Both the position numbers and the translations under genes were made by a program. From Deltaproteobacteria bacterium (GTDB lineage Bacteria > Desulfobacterota_B > Binatia > UBA9968), in NCBI GenBank assembly GCA_027297485.1, contig JAPUHZ010000365.1, forward strand, positions 1-7,888: a DNA stretch of 7,888 bases, written 5' to 3'. The first letter of the stretch is position 1; each line of letters opens with the position of its first letter. This document shows positions 1 through 5,035 of the stretch, one piece after another. The notes below the pieces were generated by a model. It was given only the letters and a program-made list of their open reading frames with translations, ran no database searches and was not told where the DNA came from.

Positions 1-383
1 CATTCTGCGGTCACTGCGGATCCGATAACGTACGAAACGGCATTCGGCTTAGGCCGAAGGATATGCGCGATATCTTTGCCACGGTGGTCACGGAGCATGT
101 CACCAACCCCGACACCATACGGAGACTCCTGCGCCACACCAACCTCACGACGACCACACGGTACCTGCGAGGGGTAAAAAACAGGATGACTGAGGCGGTC
201 AAATTCTTGGGGGCAAGTCTTGGGGGCGGATCTGGGGGCAAATATATACCTAAAACGACACGAAACGACATGCTAATGGATTTCGAGGAAAGCAGGGTAA
301 GTCTGCGAGATAGTTACGGAAACATTGGTGGCGGTGGGCGGACTCGAACCGCCGACGCCGCGGATATGAGCCGCGTGCTCTGA
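1..383 (+). CDS. Tyrosine recombinase (phage-type integrase), C-terminal part only
   Basis: The frame is open from the left edge, so only the C-terminal end of the catalytic domain is present. Tyrosine recombinases cut and rejoin DNA through a covalent phosphotyrosine during integration and excision. The box II arginine is the codon at 66-68, in the motif PKDMRD; the first position of the usual HxxR box is Lys here. The LRHTNLTTTTRYL segment supplies the third conserved His (135-137) and the nucleophilic Tyr (162-164), with the usual nine-residue step between them. I recall related integrases with Lys at the first box II position, so I do not read it as inactivation. After the helix following the Tyr, a Gly/Ser-rich tail continues with no stop until 381-383, inside the antisense strand of the tRNA gene. 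The last roughly 19 residues (326-383) are therefore antisense tRNA sequence. Confident on family; whether the tail is translated is uncertain. Confidence 0.82.
   Translation, partial: FCGHCGSDNVRNGIRLRPKDMRDIFATVVTEHVTNPDTIRRLLRHTNLTTTTRYLRGVKNRMTEAVKFLGASLGGGSGGKYIPKTTRNDMLMDFEESRVSLRDSYGNIGGGGRTRTADAADMSRVL
206..239 (+). repeat. Three G5 direct repeats, (C)TTGGGGGC type
   Basis: CTTGGGGGC occurs at 206-214 and 219-227, and a shorter CTGGGGGC at 232-239. The G tracts begin at 209, 222 and 234, a 12-13 base period. The repeats lie in the recombinase reading frame and encode its Gly-rich tail, so they could simply reflect Gly codons. Their position between the active-site codons and the tRNA also suits recombinase or accessory-factor binding sites. 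The repeat is visible; the role is not established. Confidence 0.5.
253..270 (+). repeat. 8-bp direct repeat AAACGACA, one helical turn apart
   Basis: AAACGACA occurs at 253-260 and again at 263-270, exactly 10 bases apart, so both copies face the same side of the helix. The pair is about 55 bases from the CCA end of the tRNA gene, between the integrase catalytic codons and the presumed attachment core. Spacing and place fit arm-type recombinase binding sites. That role is inferred; the repeat itself is plain. Confidence 0.5.
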
Positions 384-402
384 CCAACTGAGCTACACCG
401 CC
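326..402 (-). tRNA. tRNA-Met (anticodon CAT), CCA encoded
   Basis: The reverse strand folds as a complete cloverleaf. The acceptor stem is GGCGGTG (402-396) with CACCGCC (336-330), and the discriminator A is at 329. The D stem is GCTC/GAGC, the anticodon stem CGCGG/CCGCG (375-371 and 363-359) with loop CTCATAT (370-364), and the T stem GGCGG/CCGCC with loop TTCGAGT. The anticodon is CAT (368-366). The terminal CCA is encoded at 328-326. The first acceptor pair is G-C, and the anticodon stem lacks the three G-C pairs of initiator tRNA, so this is elongator Met. A lysidine-modified tRNA-Ile2 also has CAT in the gene and is the main alternative. Its 3' end faces the integrase, making it the likely insertion target. 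Confidence 0.96.
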
Positions 403-442
403 ACGGGATTGAGTAGGAAAGCAGGGTGGGCTAAAGGGAAAA

Positions 443-1171
443 TCAAGGCATAGGGGAGCAGGGGCTCTGCTCCCATTTATCCCTCACCATCCTGCGCATC
501 ACCTTTTTCCTCCCCCTTCCGATTTGAAACAAAACCTTCTCTTGCACCTCCAAGCAGCTAAGCTCATTGCCATAGACAAGAGCGGTATCTAAACCGATCT
601 TGTATGGGAGGTGAAAGAGGACCTCTCTTTGGGGTGTATGCCCGAAGAGAACGGTATAAGGGAGAGAATGTTGGTTGAGAATAAATTCGTCACGGATCCA
701 AAGAAGCTCCTCCTCGAGCTGTTGGTCGAGAGGCCTCGACGGATGGATACCTGCGTGGACACAGAGAAAAGGCTCCATCAAGTAATAGGTTTTTAACCCC
801 TTGAAAAACTCAAGGTGGCTCTGAGGGATCCGGGATCGGGTTTCCTCTGGGGCGCCGTTTCTCGGAGAAAGCCCATAGCTGGCCAAGGTTTCTCGCCCAC
901 CATTGAAAAGAAACATTTCCCCGTAGTTGCCTGGGAGACCCAGGTAGGAAAGAAACATATCCTCATGGTTCCCCTTGAGGAAAATCACTTCCTGATCTCC
1001 CTTGCGCTTCCATTCGATAAGGGTGGACACTACACCCTTGGAGTCCGGGCCTCGGTCCACATAGTCACCCAGGAAGATGAGTCGATCCGAAGGCTCCAAG
1101 GGGAGGGCCTCAAGAAGGGTGGCCAGCTCATCCGAGCAACCATGTATGTCCCCAATGACGTAGCACTTCAC
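443..1171 (-). CDS. PPP-type metallophosphatase (bacterial serine/threonine protein phosphatase family)
   Basis: This is a dinuclear-metal phosphoesterase that would remove phosphate from Ser/Thr (or other phospho-substrates) in the cytoplasm. The full PPP signature is present, numbered from the GTG at 1171: GDIHG 7-11, GDYVDRG 35-41, GNHE 67-70, HAG 139-141, GHTP 177-180, and the late GLDTALVYG 193-201. These supply the metal-binding Asp, His and Asn residues and the catalytic His of GNHE. The GTG gives 242 residues, close to the family norm, and begins just before the first beta strand. The frame is open back to an ATG at 1276, adding 35 residues that do not resemble the family. Neither start has a good ribosome site, so the start is uncertain. 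ApaH-type dinucleotide hydrolases share this fold and remain an alternative. No signal peptide or membrane segment is seen. Confidence 0.9.
   Translation of the reverse strand: MKCYVIGDIHGCSDELATLLEALPLEPSDRLIFLGDYVDRGPDSKGVVSTLIEWKRKGDQEVIFLKGNHEDMFLSYLGLPGNYGEMFLFNGGRETLASYGLSPRNGAPEETRSRIPQSHLEFFKGLKTYYLMEPFLCVHAGIHPSRPLDQQLEEELLWIRDEFILNQHSLPYTVLFGHTPQREVLFHLPYKIGLDTALVYGNELSCLEVQEKVLFQIGRGRKKVMRRMVRDKWEQSPCSPMP
454..474 (-). other. Stem-loop at the 3' end of the phosphatase gene
   Basis: GGGAGCA (454-460) pairs perfectly with TGCTCCC (468-474) around a 7-base loop, within the last codons of the phosphatase gene and about ten bases before its TGA at 445-443. In the minus-strand transcript the stem is not directly followed by a U run; the nearest is a TTTT about ten bases on. 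It may be a weak terminator or an mRNA 3' stabilising hairpin, or chance. Confidence 0.35.
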
Positions 1172-1376
1172 AGGATGCTTATCGTAAGCCAATCCTCCGT
1201 CAACTTCAAGCTGGGTTTGACATGCAATATCCCAGCTATCAGTAGTCAGCCAAAAGATGGGGTAGCCGTTAAGCATGAGTAAATGAATCCCCTGTTTTTA
1301 TGCCTAATGGCTGAAAGCTAATTGGTATATGCTACAGATTTGACCTTTGCCACTAGATTTGCTATTTGCTGGGATC

Positions 1377-1778
1377 ATGAAACCCCGCGATATCTATTCC
1401 AGTTATCTCTTGGTAGCCGGATTTATGTTTATTATCCTGGGCATCGGGAATTGGACTGTCGGTGCAGTGCAGATCACCAAATATCAAGGGCTGCTCCACA
1501 AGACGGTCCGGACAGGCCTCGAGGATAGTTATCGCAGCTTTCAAGAACTGGACCATCAGAAAAATGAAGAGGTACTTCGGCGGATCAACGAGGACCGAGA
1601 AAAGTATAACGCGGCGCGGGTCAAACTCGATTTTTATTATGTTGTTCTTAGCGGAGGCAGGCTGCTCTTTTTACTGGGAGCATTATTGACCTTCTTTGCT
1701 CTCATCCGGGTTATCCGGCAGGATACACTAATGAAGATGCGAAAGTTAGCCACCCATCCCCTCAGACATCACCAGTAA
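1377..1778 (+). CDS. Small two-helix membrane protein of unknown function
   Basis: I do not recognise a family. From the ATG at 1377 the protein has 133 residues. A hydrophobic segment near residues 9-28 (LLVAGFMFIILGIG region) and a second near 93-111 (LLFLLGALLTFFALI region) look like transmembrane helices. Between them is a highly charged stretch of about 60 residues, rich in Glu, Lys and Arg, predicted helical or coiled-coil (LDHQKNEEVLRRINEDREKY). The short N-terminus and basic C-terminal tail (KMRKLATHPLRHHQ) suggest both ends are cytoplasmic and the charged loop is outside. An upstream TTG at 1347 would add ten residues, but ATG is preferred, with GGGA just before it. A loose TTGACC/TATTTG pair at 1340-1368 would place transcription start almost on the ATG. 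It is divergent from the phosphatase and converges on thrB. Confidence 0.7.
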   Translation: MKPRDIYSSYLLVAGFMFIILGIGNWTVGAVQITKYQGLLHKTVRTGLEDSYRSFQELDHQKNEEVLRRINEDREKYNAARVKLDFYYVVLSGGRLLFLLGALLTFFALIRVIRQDTLMKMRKLATHPLRHHQ

Positions 1779-1812
1779 AGAGGGAATTGATATAGCGGCA
1801 GGGGGTAGGGTA

Positions 1813-2835
1813 TTACTTGGAGGGCTTGGACTTCTGGTATTTTCGATAATCATAGCCCGTTGCCATCGCCAATAGAATATCTTCCATTCCTCCATCTTTT
1901 TCTCGCCGGAGAATTAAAAGCCGATCAAAAAATTCCTTAAAGTCCTTGTAAGTGCTCTGATTTTCGTCAATTTTTCGAAGATAAAAATCCTTGATCCGTG
2001 TCACGGTAAACCTCAGTGCAGAAAAACGGAGCTCGTTAGGAAAGGAATCCCATTCAGGAAGCGATAGAGGACGCAAACTCTCATATCCAGTGATCAGAGC
2101 CTCAAAGCGATCGATTTGAAAACGGTCATGTAAATAGCAAAGGGCATTGACCGCTGTGGCAAGGTCATAAATGAGTTTTCCGCGACAGGCAGCCTCAAAA
2201 TCAACGATCCCGACCAGCCTGGACCTCTTAAACCTCACGTTGTCTGGAAAGAGATCTCCATGAATGATTCCTTTCGGAAGGTTGTTATCCAGGTAGTTTT
2301 CCAGATATGGAACCTCGTCGTCAAGGACTCTTATAATGTTTTTTAGATGAGAGGGGAGCTGTCTCCTCACCTCACGATACAGGGTGACAATTTTCGTAAA
2401 CCCAAATCGGTTATCGATTCCTTTTTTATAACCCCTTCCTATGAGATGGAGATCCGATAAGGTGCGACCTAAGGCCTCCAGATGGGATGGGGTTAGGGCG
2501 TCCAAAGGGAGCTTTACCCCGTCAATATACCGGCTAAGCGAAAGATATTTACCATGAAATTCATGGTAATATGTCCCTTTTTTGCTTTTAATAGGTTGGG
2601 GACAGGGCCAACCCTGCCTTTTGAGATAAAATAGGAGCTCCACCTCCTGTTTTATCTCGACCTCACTCTTGACCTCATCGATTTTTATAAAAAAACGGCC
2701 CCGCTTTGTTTCCAAAAGATAATGGGTATTGACAGATCCGTTTTGAATACCAGTGTAAGAGACAATACCGCCTAGCCCGAACTCCTCTACAATCCGTACA
2801 GCTTCCCTCTTGGTCAGGGGAGTATAAATCGCCAT
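1813..2835 (-). CDS. thrB: Homoserine kinase, type II (ThrB, aminoglycoside-phosphotransferase fold)
   Basis: The enzyme phosphorylates homoserine with ATP to O-phosphohomoserine, the step before threonine synthase. It would act in the cytoplasm. The 340-residue product begins MAIYTPLT, the typical start of this family. It has the nucleotide-binding N-lobe with GSVNTHYLL (33-41) and FFIKID (48-53), the catalytic loop HGDLFPDN (192-199; Asp194 the base, Asn199 a metal ligand), and the metal-binding IVDFE (210-214; Asp212). This is the kinase-like ThrB, not the GHMP type found in E. coli. The ATG at 2835 has AAGGA seven bases upstream. A near-consensus promoter and a folded leader precede it (listed separately). 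No other threonine-pathway gene is in the window. Other APH-fold kinases share the catalytic loop, but overall colinearity favours ThrB. Confidence 0.9.
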   Translation of the reverse strand: MAIYTPLTKREAVRIVEEFGLGGIVSYTGIQNGSVNTHYLLETKRGRFFIKIDEVKSEVEIKQEVELLFYLKRQGWPCPQPIKSKKGTYYHEFHGKYLSLSRYIDGVKLPLDALTPSHLEALGRTLSDLHLIGRGYKKGIDNRFGFTKIVTLYREVRRQLPSHLKNIIRVLDDEVPYLENYLDNNLPKGIIHGDLFPDNVRFKRSRLVGIVDFEAACRGKLIYDLATAVNALCYLHDRFQIDRFEALITGYESLRPLSLPEWDSFPNELRFSALRFTVTRIKDFYLRKIDENQSTYKDFKEFFDRLLILRREKDGGMEDILLAMATGYDYRKYQKSKPSK

Positions 2836-2855
2836 TTGCTGGTCCTTAGCTCACT

Positions 2856-2882
2856 TAACTGGGCACCTGCCCTGTTAGGGCA
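2856..2882 (-). promoter_or_regulatory. thrB leader with two mutually exclusive hairpins (candidate attenuator or operator)
   Basis: The minus-strand order is TGCCC (2882-2878), TAACA, GGGCA (2872-2868), GG, TGCCC (2865-2861). The central GGGCA can pair with either flanking TGCCC. The first pairing gives a perfect 5-bp stem with a 5-base loop. The second is extended by TAAC/GTTA (2877-2874 with 2859-2856) around one mismatch, though its 2-base loop is too tight and the inner pairs would open. The region lies between the predicted transcription start and the ribosome site (2847-2843). It could be a leader RNA switch or a protein operator with three half-sites. The pairing is visible; regulation is inferred. 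Confidence 0.45.
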
Positions 2883-2904
2883 CAACTATAAGAATCAATT
2901 GATA

Positions 2905-2933
2905 ATAATAGAAGAAAAAACGAGGCATGTCAA
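2905..2933 (-). promoter_or_regulatory. Sigma-70-type promoter of thrB
   Basis: TTGACA (2933-2928) is a perfect -35 hexamer. A 17-base spacer leads to TATTAT (2910-2905), five of six matches to the -10 consensus. Predicted transcription start is near 2897-2899, giving a leader of about 60 bases before the thrB ATG. It lies directly after the candidate terminator of the upstream LOG-type gene, so thrB is probably its own transcription unit. Confidence 0.72.
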
Positions 2934-2939
2934 TATAAA

Positions 2940-2974
2940 ACCGTTTTTCTGTTTATAATTCAGTATGAAACGGT
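2940..2974 (-). terminator. Candidate terminator after the LOG-type gene
   Basis: ACCGTTT (2940-2946) and AAACGGT (2968-2974) form a 7-bp inverted repeat around a 21-base loop that contains a small CTG/CAG stem. Read on the minus strand, the second arm is followed by TTTATATT. It is 36 bases past the end of the LOG-type gene and just before the thrB promoter. The stem is only moderately GC-rich and the loop is large, so strength is doubtful. Confidence 0.42.
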
Positions 2975-3009
2975 AAATTATAAAGGGAATTCAATAGATT
3001 AGAAGTTGC

Positions 3010-3471
3010 CTAAAAAAAAGGCACAAGCTCTTTTTGAAGCTCTCGAATGCTATTGACTTGGCGGACCCCAAAAATATCGCCCCATGCTGTAATACCGATT
3101 ACCGGCTTGCATAGTTTGAGCCCAATAGATATTTCGGATCGTGTGCCGTGCGATCCAGGAAGGGCAACGATGAGATCTCCTGAAGCCACCACTAATATGT
3201 TTCGTGCATGCCCCAGTCCGGTGGGCACGACCACATCAATAAATGGGTTGGCTGATGCTTTGTTATAGTCCGGTAAAATCCCGATGGTTAGCCCGCCCTT
3301 CTCTTTTGCGCCACGGGCTGCTGCCTCCATAATTCCACCCAACCCACCGCAGATTAAAACTGCTCCCCTGGCGGCAACAGTCCTCCCTACTTCCGCCGCA
3401 AGAGCGATGAACTTTGGAATCGGATCGGAGCTTCCGACGACTGCGATTTGAAAGTTGCCCCTGTTTTTCAC
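3010..3471 (-). CDS. LOG/SLOG-fold nucleotide-binding protein (TIGR00725-type, 'lysine decarboxylase-like')
   Basis: A 153-residue Rossmann-like protein of the TIGR00725/LOG group. Related LOG enzymes are phosphoribohydrolases acting on cytokinin or purine nucleotide monophosphates; many bacterial members of this subgroup have no proven reaction. It shows IAVVGSS (9-15), the glycine-rich CGGLGGIMEAAARGA (41-55), ARN (89-91) and PGSHGTRSE (105-113). The last corresponds to the LOG motif PGGxGTxxE. The catalytic Arg (90) and Glu (113) positions are kept, but the second Gly is Ser107. The start is GTG at 3471; no in-frame ATG lies upstream, and a weak AAGAGA sits very close to it. The C-terminus ends in VPFF, encoded across an eight-T run. 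It is divergent from the cold-shock gene. Fold confident, reaction unknown. Confidence 0.85.
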   Translation of the reverse strand: MKNRGNFQIAVVGSSDPIPKFIALAAEVGRTVAARGAVLICGGLGGIMEAAARGAKEKGGLTIGILPDYNKASANPFIDVVVPTGLGHARNILVVASGDLIVALPGSHGTRSEISIGLKLCKPVIGITAWGDIFGVRQVNSIRELQKELVPFF

Positions 3472-3501
3472 TCTCTTATATGGCTTAAGAAAATTTTTTC
3501 C

Positions 3502-3529
3502 TTGACAATAGCACTAGGCTTTATCTAAT
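3502..3529 (+). promoter_or_regulatory. Strong sigma-70-type promoter of the cold-shock gene
   Basis: TTGACA (3502-3507) is a perfect -35 box. A 16-base spacer leads to TCTAAT (3524-3529), five of six to consensus. Directly upstream is an A/T tract (AAAATTTTTT, about 3490-3499) placed like an UP element. The predicted start near 3536 gives a leader of about 58 bases, as is usual for a highly expressed csp gene. Confidence 0.68.
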
Positions 3530-3593
3530 GTCGGCTTAGTCTTAGGCTCACCTGTTCTTAAAAAGGGGCAGGTAGGCAGGGAGGGATTAAGAT

Positions 3594-3794
3594 ATGGCAA
3601 CTGGAAAGGTTAAATGGTTCAACAACTCCAAGGGATATGGCTTTATTGAGGAGGAAGGGGGTGGAGATGTTTTTGTCCATTATACGGCCATTCAAGGCGA
3701 TGGATTCAAAAGCCTCAACGAGGGGCAGATGGTCCAATTCGATATTACCCAGGGAGAAAAAGGGCCCCAAGCCATCAATGTAGTTAAACTCTAA
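3594..3794 (+). CDS. Cold-shock domain protein (CspA family)
   Basis: A 66-residue single-domain OB-fold protein that binds single-stranded RNA and DNA and melts mRNA structure, in cold adaptation or in general growth. RNP1 is KGYGFIEE (13-20) and RNP2 is DVFVHY (25-30). The N-terminus [10 protein letters not shown] and the C-terminal end QAINVVKL are family-typical, and the length is standard. The ATG at 3594 follows a strong GGGAGGG ribosome site. The leader carries a small hairpin (ACCTG near 3551 with CAGGT near 3569), which may matter for cold induction; that is inference. It has its own promoter and terminator, so it is monocistronic. Sequence alone cannot say whether it is the cold-inducible or a constitutive paralogue. 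Confidence 0.96.
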   Translation: MATGKVKWFNNSKGYGFIEEEGGGDVFVHYTAIQGDGFKSLNEGQMVQFDITQGEKGPQAINVVKL

Positions 3795-3805
3795 ATTCCT
3801 GTTTA

Positions 3806-3848
3806 AAAAGCAAAAACCCCATTGGATAATAACGGGGTTTTTGCTTTT
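3806..3848. terminator. Bidirectional Rho-independent terminator between csp and the response regulator
   Basis: AAAAGCAAAAACCCC (3806-3820) and GGGGTTTTTGCTTTT (3834-3848) are a perfect 15-bp inverted repeat around a 13-base loop. The stem has a CCCC/GGGG inner clamp, and the flanking A and T runs supply a U tract in either direction. It starts 12 bases after the csp stop and ends 13 bases before the stop of the convergent response regulator, so it can end both transcripts. Confidence 0.9.
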
Positions 3849-3861
3849 CACCCCAAGGGAA

Positions 3862-4236
3862 TTATTTCAACAGCTTCTCGATTTTTTCCATTAGGATCGT
3901 GTAATCCATGATGGGTTTCGGTATATAATCGTTGCAGCCAGCATCGATGGCCTTCTCCTCATCCCTCTCCATAGCCTGTGCTGTCAAGGCGATTACGGGT
4001 AAGTCCTTTCCCCAGCTTGTTTGTCTTAAGGTCTTGGTAGCTTCCCAGCCGTCCATGACAGGCATTTTAAGGTCCATAATGATCAGATCCGGTCGTGACT
4101 GCGTTGCCATCTCTAAAGCCTCCTTGCCGTTGGAAGCAAGTAGAACCTCAAAATTGCCCATGCTCTGAAGTCTATGAAAGAGGATTTCACGGGTATCTTC
4201 ATTATCCTCAACCACAAGAATCTTTTTTCCCTTCAT
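3862..4236 (-). CDS. Single-domain response regulator (CheY-like REC protein)
   Basis: The 124-residue protein is a receiver domain only, with no output domain. It would be phosphorylated by a histidine kinase and act through protein contacts. Residues: acidic pocket E10-D11, phospho-acceptor Asp55 (in LIIMDLKMPVMDG), switch Thr85 (VIALT), Lys107 (IPKP). The AMERDEEKAIDAGCNDYIPKP segment is typical of the REC domains found with hybrid kinases or as stand-alone DivK/CheY-like regulators. The start is the ATG at 4236, with AGGAG about eight bases upstream. The frame is open 80 codons further, but that extension is AT-rich, unlike any REC family, and overlaps nuoB. No partner kinase is in the window. 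It shares a divergent promoter region with nuoB and a terminator with csp. Confidence 0.94.
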   Translation of the reverse strand: MKGKKILVVEDNEDTREILFHRLQSMGNFEVLLASNGKEALEMATQSRPDLIIMDLKMPVMDGWEATKTLRQTSWGKDLPVIALTAQAMERDEEKAIDAGCNDYIPKPIMDYTILMEKIEKLLK

Positions 4237-4284
4237 CAACGAATCTCCTAATTTGATGGTAAAATTGTCCGTTACTTTAAGATC

Positions 4285-4313
4285 AAGGTAAAATGAGGGT
4301 ATCTTCTTGTCAA
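4285..4313 (-). promoter_or_regulatory. Candidate promoter of the response regulator
   Basis: Reading the minus strand, a perfect TTGACA (4313-4308) is followed after 17 bases by TACCTT (4290-4285), four of six to consensus. It lies about 50 bases upstream of the response regulator ATG. Its -35 box overlaps the -35 of the opposite promoter for nuoB. Confidence 0.5.
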
Positions 4314-4335
4314 GGGATGAGAAAAAGATTATAAA
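4307..4335 (+). promoter_or_regulatory. Candidate promoter of nuoB
   Basis: TTGTCA (4307-4312) and TATAAA (4330-4335) each match consensus at five of six positions, with a 17-base spacer. Transcription would start near 4341-4343, about 25 bases before the TTG at 4367, which helps favour an early nuoB start. The -35 is shared with the divergent response regulator promoter. Confidence 0.55.
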
Positions 4336-4366
4336 ATAAAGCTGAATTAATTTTGGACAGCCTGGG

Positions 4367-4912
4367 TTGAATTTTTTGGCCCGTAGTTTATATCTGGATA
4401 GTGTGCAGTCTAATAGCTCCAAAGCCGATCCCAAATACGGGGAAGATAAGCTTCTTGCAGAGACTGTAGTTCTCACACGGCTGGAGAAAGCTGTCGGTTG
4501 GGCTCGTAAGTACTCTATTTTCCCTTATCCCTTTGCTACGGCTTGTTGTGCCATGGAGTATAGGTCCCTCTCCATGTCCCCCTACGACATCGACCGGTTC
4601 GGGGCCCTTTTGCCTCGGTTTAGCCCGCGGCAGGCTGACCTCCTTATGGTTATAGGGACGATAAACCATAAAGTTGCCCCAGTGCTCAAGAGGGTCTATG
4701 AGCAGATGACTGAGCCAAAATGGGTGATGGCCTTTGGGGCCTGTGCGGCTAGTGGTGGGTTTTACGATAACTATGCAACAGTACAGGGGATTGACCGGAT
4801 CATCCCCGTGGATGTCTATGTTCCCGGCTGTCCACCCAGACCTGAGGCGGTTTTGGATGGGTTAATGGAGCTCCAAGGGAAAATTGCTGTGCAGAAGAAT
4901 CCGTTAAGTTAA
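4367..4912 (+). CDS. nuoB: NuoB-type [4Fe-4S] subunit (NADH-quinone oxidoreductase subunit B family), stand-alone
   Basis: NuoB carries cluster N2, the last Fe-S centre before quinone in complex I, at the junction of the peripheral arm and membrane. All four N2 ligand positions are present (numbering from TTG 4367): tandem Cys60-Cys61 (TACCAMEY), Cys126 (GACAASGG) and Cys155 (VPGCPPRPE). The core from EKAVGWAR (40-47) through PEAVLDGLMELQ is colinear with NuoB. The length of 181 residues matches the short bacterial forms. The start is unclear: TTG 4367, TTG 4376 and GTG 4403 are in frame, none with a good ribosome site; homology begins only near residue 36, and an in-frame stop lies at 4343. 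No nuoA or nuoC is adjacent: the left neighbour is a divergent response regulator and the right is the siroheme reductase. It may serve a dispersed complex I or another redox complex. Confidence 0.9.
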   Translation: MNFLARSLYLDSVQSNSSKADPKYGEDKLLAETVVLTRLEKAVGWARKYSIFPYPFATACCAMEYRSLSMSPYDIDRFGALLPRFSPRQADLLMVIGTINHKVAPVLKRVYEQMTEPKWVMAFGACAASGGFYDNYATVQGIDRIIPVDVYVPGCPPRPEAVLDGLMELQGKIAVQKNPLS

Positions 4913-5035
4913 AAAATTTTCTATAATACTTGACTTTTAGAATTGGTTTTAGTAACAATAGTCTAAATTTACCTTACCTGGTGTCGGGTTTCTAGCCGAA
5001 GAGGTGTTACCAAACATGTCGTGGGAGAGACTCTT

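Noticed and set aside
57..68. Lys in place of His in box II of the recombinase, as a sign of a dead gene
   Set aside because: The Arg, third-box His and Tyr are intact, the frame is unbroken, and Lys at this position occurs in related integrases as far as I recall.
815..1282. 155-codon open frame on the plus strand across the phosphatase gene
   Set aside because: It is antisense to a gene with the complete PPP motif set and shows no recognisable domain; a shadow frame.
1277..1376. Promoters between the phosphatase and the membrane protein
   Set aside because: Only weak hexamer pairs are visible on either strand (for example TTGACC/TATTTG at 1340-1368), not enough to list as a feature.
3558..3851. 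97-codon minus-strand frame over the cold-shock gene
   Set aside because: It is antisense to a clear csp gene and runs through the bidirectional terminator.
4237..4476. 80-codon N-terminal extension of the response regulator frame
   Set aside because: AT-rich and unlike any receiver domain, it overlaps the nuoB coding region and promoters, while the ATG at 4236 has a good ribosome site and the normal CheY length.
4922..4927. Perfect TATAAT as a promoter -10 for the reductase
   Set aside because: No acceptable -35 lies 16-18 bases upstream, and the region is generally AT-rich. A TTGACT at 4930 has only poor -10 partners (such as AACAAT at 4954), so no promoter is listed here.
5021..5035. GTG at 5021 as the reductase start
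   Set aside because: GGGAGAG at 5023-5029 is well spaced for the ATG at 5036, and this site would be inside the gene if GTG were used.
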